Made by a program: the position numbers and the translations under genes. This document shows, in pieces, positions 6,062 to 6,862 of a DNA stretch of 6,862 nucleotides. The stretch spans positions 1 to 6,862 of the forward strand of contig WFQV01000337.1 of assembly GCA_015486905.1 (NCBI GenBank), given 5' to 3'. Source of the DNA: Melioribacteraceae bacterium. Lineage in GTDB: Bacteria > Bacteroidota > Ignavibacteria > Ignavibacteriales > Melioribacteraceae. How positions within the stretch are numbered: the first letter of the stretch is position 1; each line of letters begins with the position of its first letter. The notes under the pieces are model-generated. The model had not been told where the DNA came from and did no database searches. It was given only the letters and a program-made list of their open reading frames with translations.

Positions 6062-6862
6062 TTACTTTAAAAGAACTAACTTTTTAGTTTTTGAAAAATT
6101 ACCACTACGTAATGTGTAAAAATAAATTCCGCTTGTTAACTTTGGACCATTAAACTCGACTTTATAATTTCCTCTTTGTTGTTCTTTGTTAACCAATGTT
6201 GCAACTTCTTTCCCAAGCATATCATATATTTTTAATTGAACAAAACAACTCTTTGTTAGCGAATAACTTATAGTTGTAGTTGGATTAAATGGATTTGGAT
6301 AGTTTTGTTTTAGAACAAAGTAATTTAGTAAACTATTCAAATTATTTTTAACAGAGGTTATTAATTCCGATAAGGGCCGCCGCCTAAGGACATTACCATA
6401 TACCCCGGCAAAGATATAGCTGTCGTTTACTGCAAGAGTCTGGACAGAAGTATTTATCAACCCGTTGTTAACTGCAGTCCAGTTTGTGCCTTTATCTGTA
6501 GTAAGAAACACGCCGCCATCGCCATCTACGCCGGCAAATAGATTGTTACCGCTTACCGCAAAAGAAGATACCCAAGTTTTTTCCAAATTGTTATTAACAT
6601 TAGTCCAATGGGCTCCGTTATCTGTAGTACGAAAAACACCACCGTAAGGTGTTCCCGCAAAGACATCACCACCGCATACTGCAAGAGCCTTTACATCCAT
6701 ATCTTTCAAACCGTAAATAATGACAGTCCAATGGGCTCCGTTATCTGTAGTCAAAAAAGCACCACGTTCTGTTCCGGCAAAGATATAACCATCTTTTACT
6801 GCAAAAGACGTTACAAAAGTATTATATGGAATTCCGTTATTAACAGCGGTCCAATTTGCTCC
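6062..6862 (-). CDS. Secreted Asp-box (BNR) repeat protein with T9SS sorting domain, 5' end missing
   Basis: The frame stays open to the right edge, so only the C-terminal 266 residues are visible and the start lies outside. Four repeats of 41-42 residues follow one another (visible residues 1-41, 42-82, 83-124, 125-165), each beginning GA/TxWT and ending with FAGx...GGVFxTTDN. The TTDNGAHW element is an Asp-box (T-x-D-x-G-x-x-W), typical of sialidase-like beta-propeller blades; the protein is probably a propeller with more blades upstream. The last repeat degenerates into RRRPLSEL, then a linker leads to a T9SS type A sorting domain at about 181-266 (QNYPNPFNP, GxYKVEF, SGIYFY, final VLLK). 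It would be exported to the surface or medium. No catalytic residues are seen, and Asp-boxes alone do not imply sialidase activity; an adhesive or structural role is equally possible. The TTG at 6754 is internal to the frame and is not the start. Confidence 0.85.
   Translation of the reverse strand, partial: GANWTAVNNGIPYNTFVTSFAVKDGYIFAGTERGAFLTTDNGAHWTVIIYGLKDMDVKALAVCGGDVFAGTPYGGVFRTTDNGAHWTNVNNNLEKTWVSSFAVSGNNLFAGVDGDGGVFLTTDKGTNWTAVNNGLINTSVQTLAVNDSYIFAGVYGNVLRRRPLSELITSVKNNLNSLLNYFVLKQNYPNPFNPTTTISYSLTKSCFVQLKIYDMLGKEVATLVNKEQQRGNYKVEFNGPKLTSGIYFYTLRSGNFSKTKKLVLLK
6368..6862 (-). repeat. Four in-frame tandem repeats of 123-126 nt
   Basis: Units on the minus strand run 6862-6740, 6739-6617, 6616-6491 and about 6490-6368, each encoding one Asp-box blade of 41-42 residues. 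DNA similarity is high in places: a 27-nt block at 6602-6628 is identical to 6725-6751, exactly 123 nt apart. The array continues beyond the right edge. The third unit carries one extra codon and the fourth is the most diverged at its end. Confidence 0.8.

Overview
The window most resembles a chromosomal segment from the Bacteroidota/Ignavibacteriota side of the FCB superphylum. Two predicted secreted proteins end in a C-terminal domain with the QNYPNPFNP signature and a final VLLK, which is the type A sorting domain of the type IX secretion system (T9SS). The AT-rich intergenic DNA, full of degenerate short repeats, fits that group. This assignment comes from protein signatures and not from any database search.

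Layout from left to right: (1) about 750 bp of non-coding DNA with several palindromes and short tandem words; (2) prfA, peptide chain release factor 1, on +; (3) a small two-helix membrane protein of unknown function on -, converging on prfA so that both stop codons share one TTAA; (4) about 620 bp of non-coding DNA with further dispersed repeats; (5) a 619-residue secreted M14 metallocarboxypeptidase on +, resembling the cytosolic carboxypeptidase (CCP/Nna1) subfamily, with a golvesin-like C-terminal domain and a T9SS sorting domain; (6) a Tat-signal-bearing glycosylasparaginase on -, converging on (5) with a 9-bp overlap; (7) about 545 bp of non-coding DNA with short repeats; (8) the 3' part of a secreted Asp-box (BNR) repeat protein with a T9SS sorting domain on -, whose start lies beyond the right edge.

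No operon is visible: no two adjacent genes run in the same direction with short spacing, apart from the asparaginase and BNR genes, which are separated by 545 bp. A loose functional theme is catabolism outside the cytoplasm. The M14 enzyme would trim peptides at or beyond the outer membrane, and the Tat-exported asparaginase would remove the glycan-Asn linkage from glycoasparagines. Their pairing is inferred only from proximity and they are convergently transcribed. prfA is a housekeeping gene.

I see no mobile element, CRISPR array, RNA gene or defence system, and I do not see a convincing new system. The points most worth following are the domain architecture and an unusual substrate-site residue in the M14 protein, and the families of short palindromes and 8-nt microrepeats that recur in the non-coding stretches.
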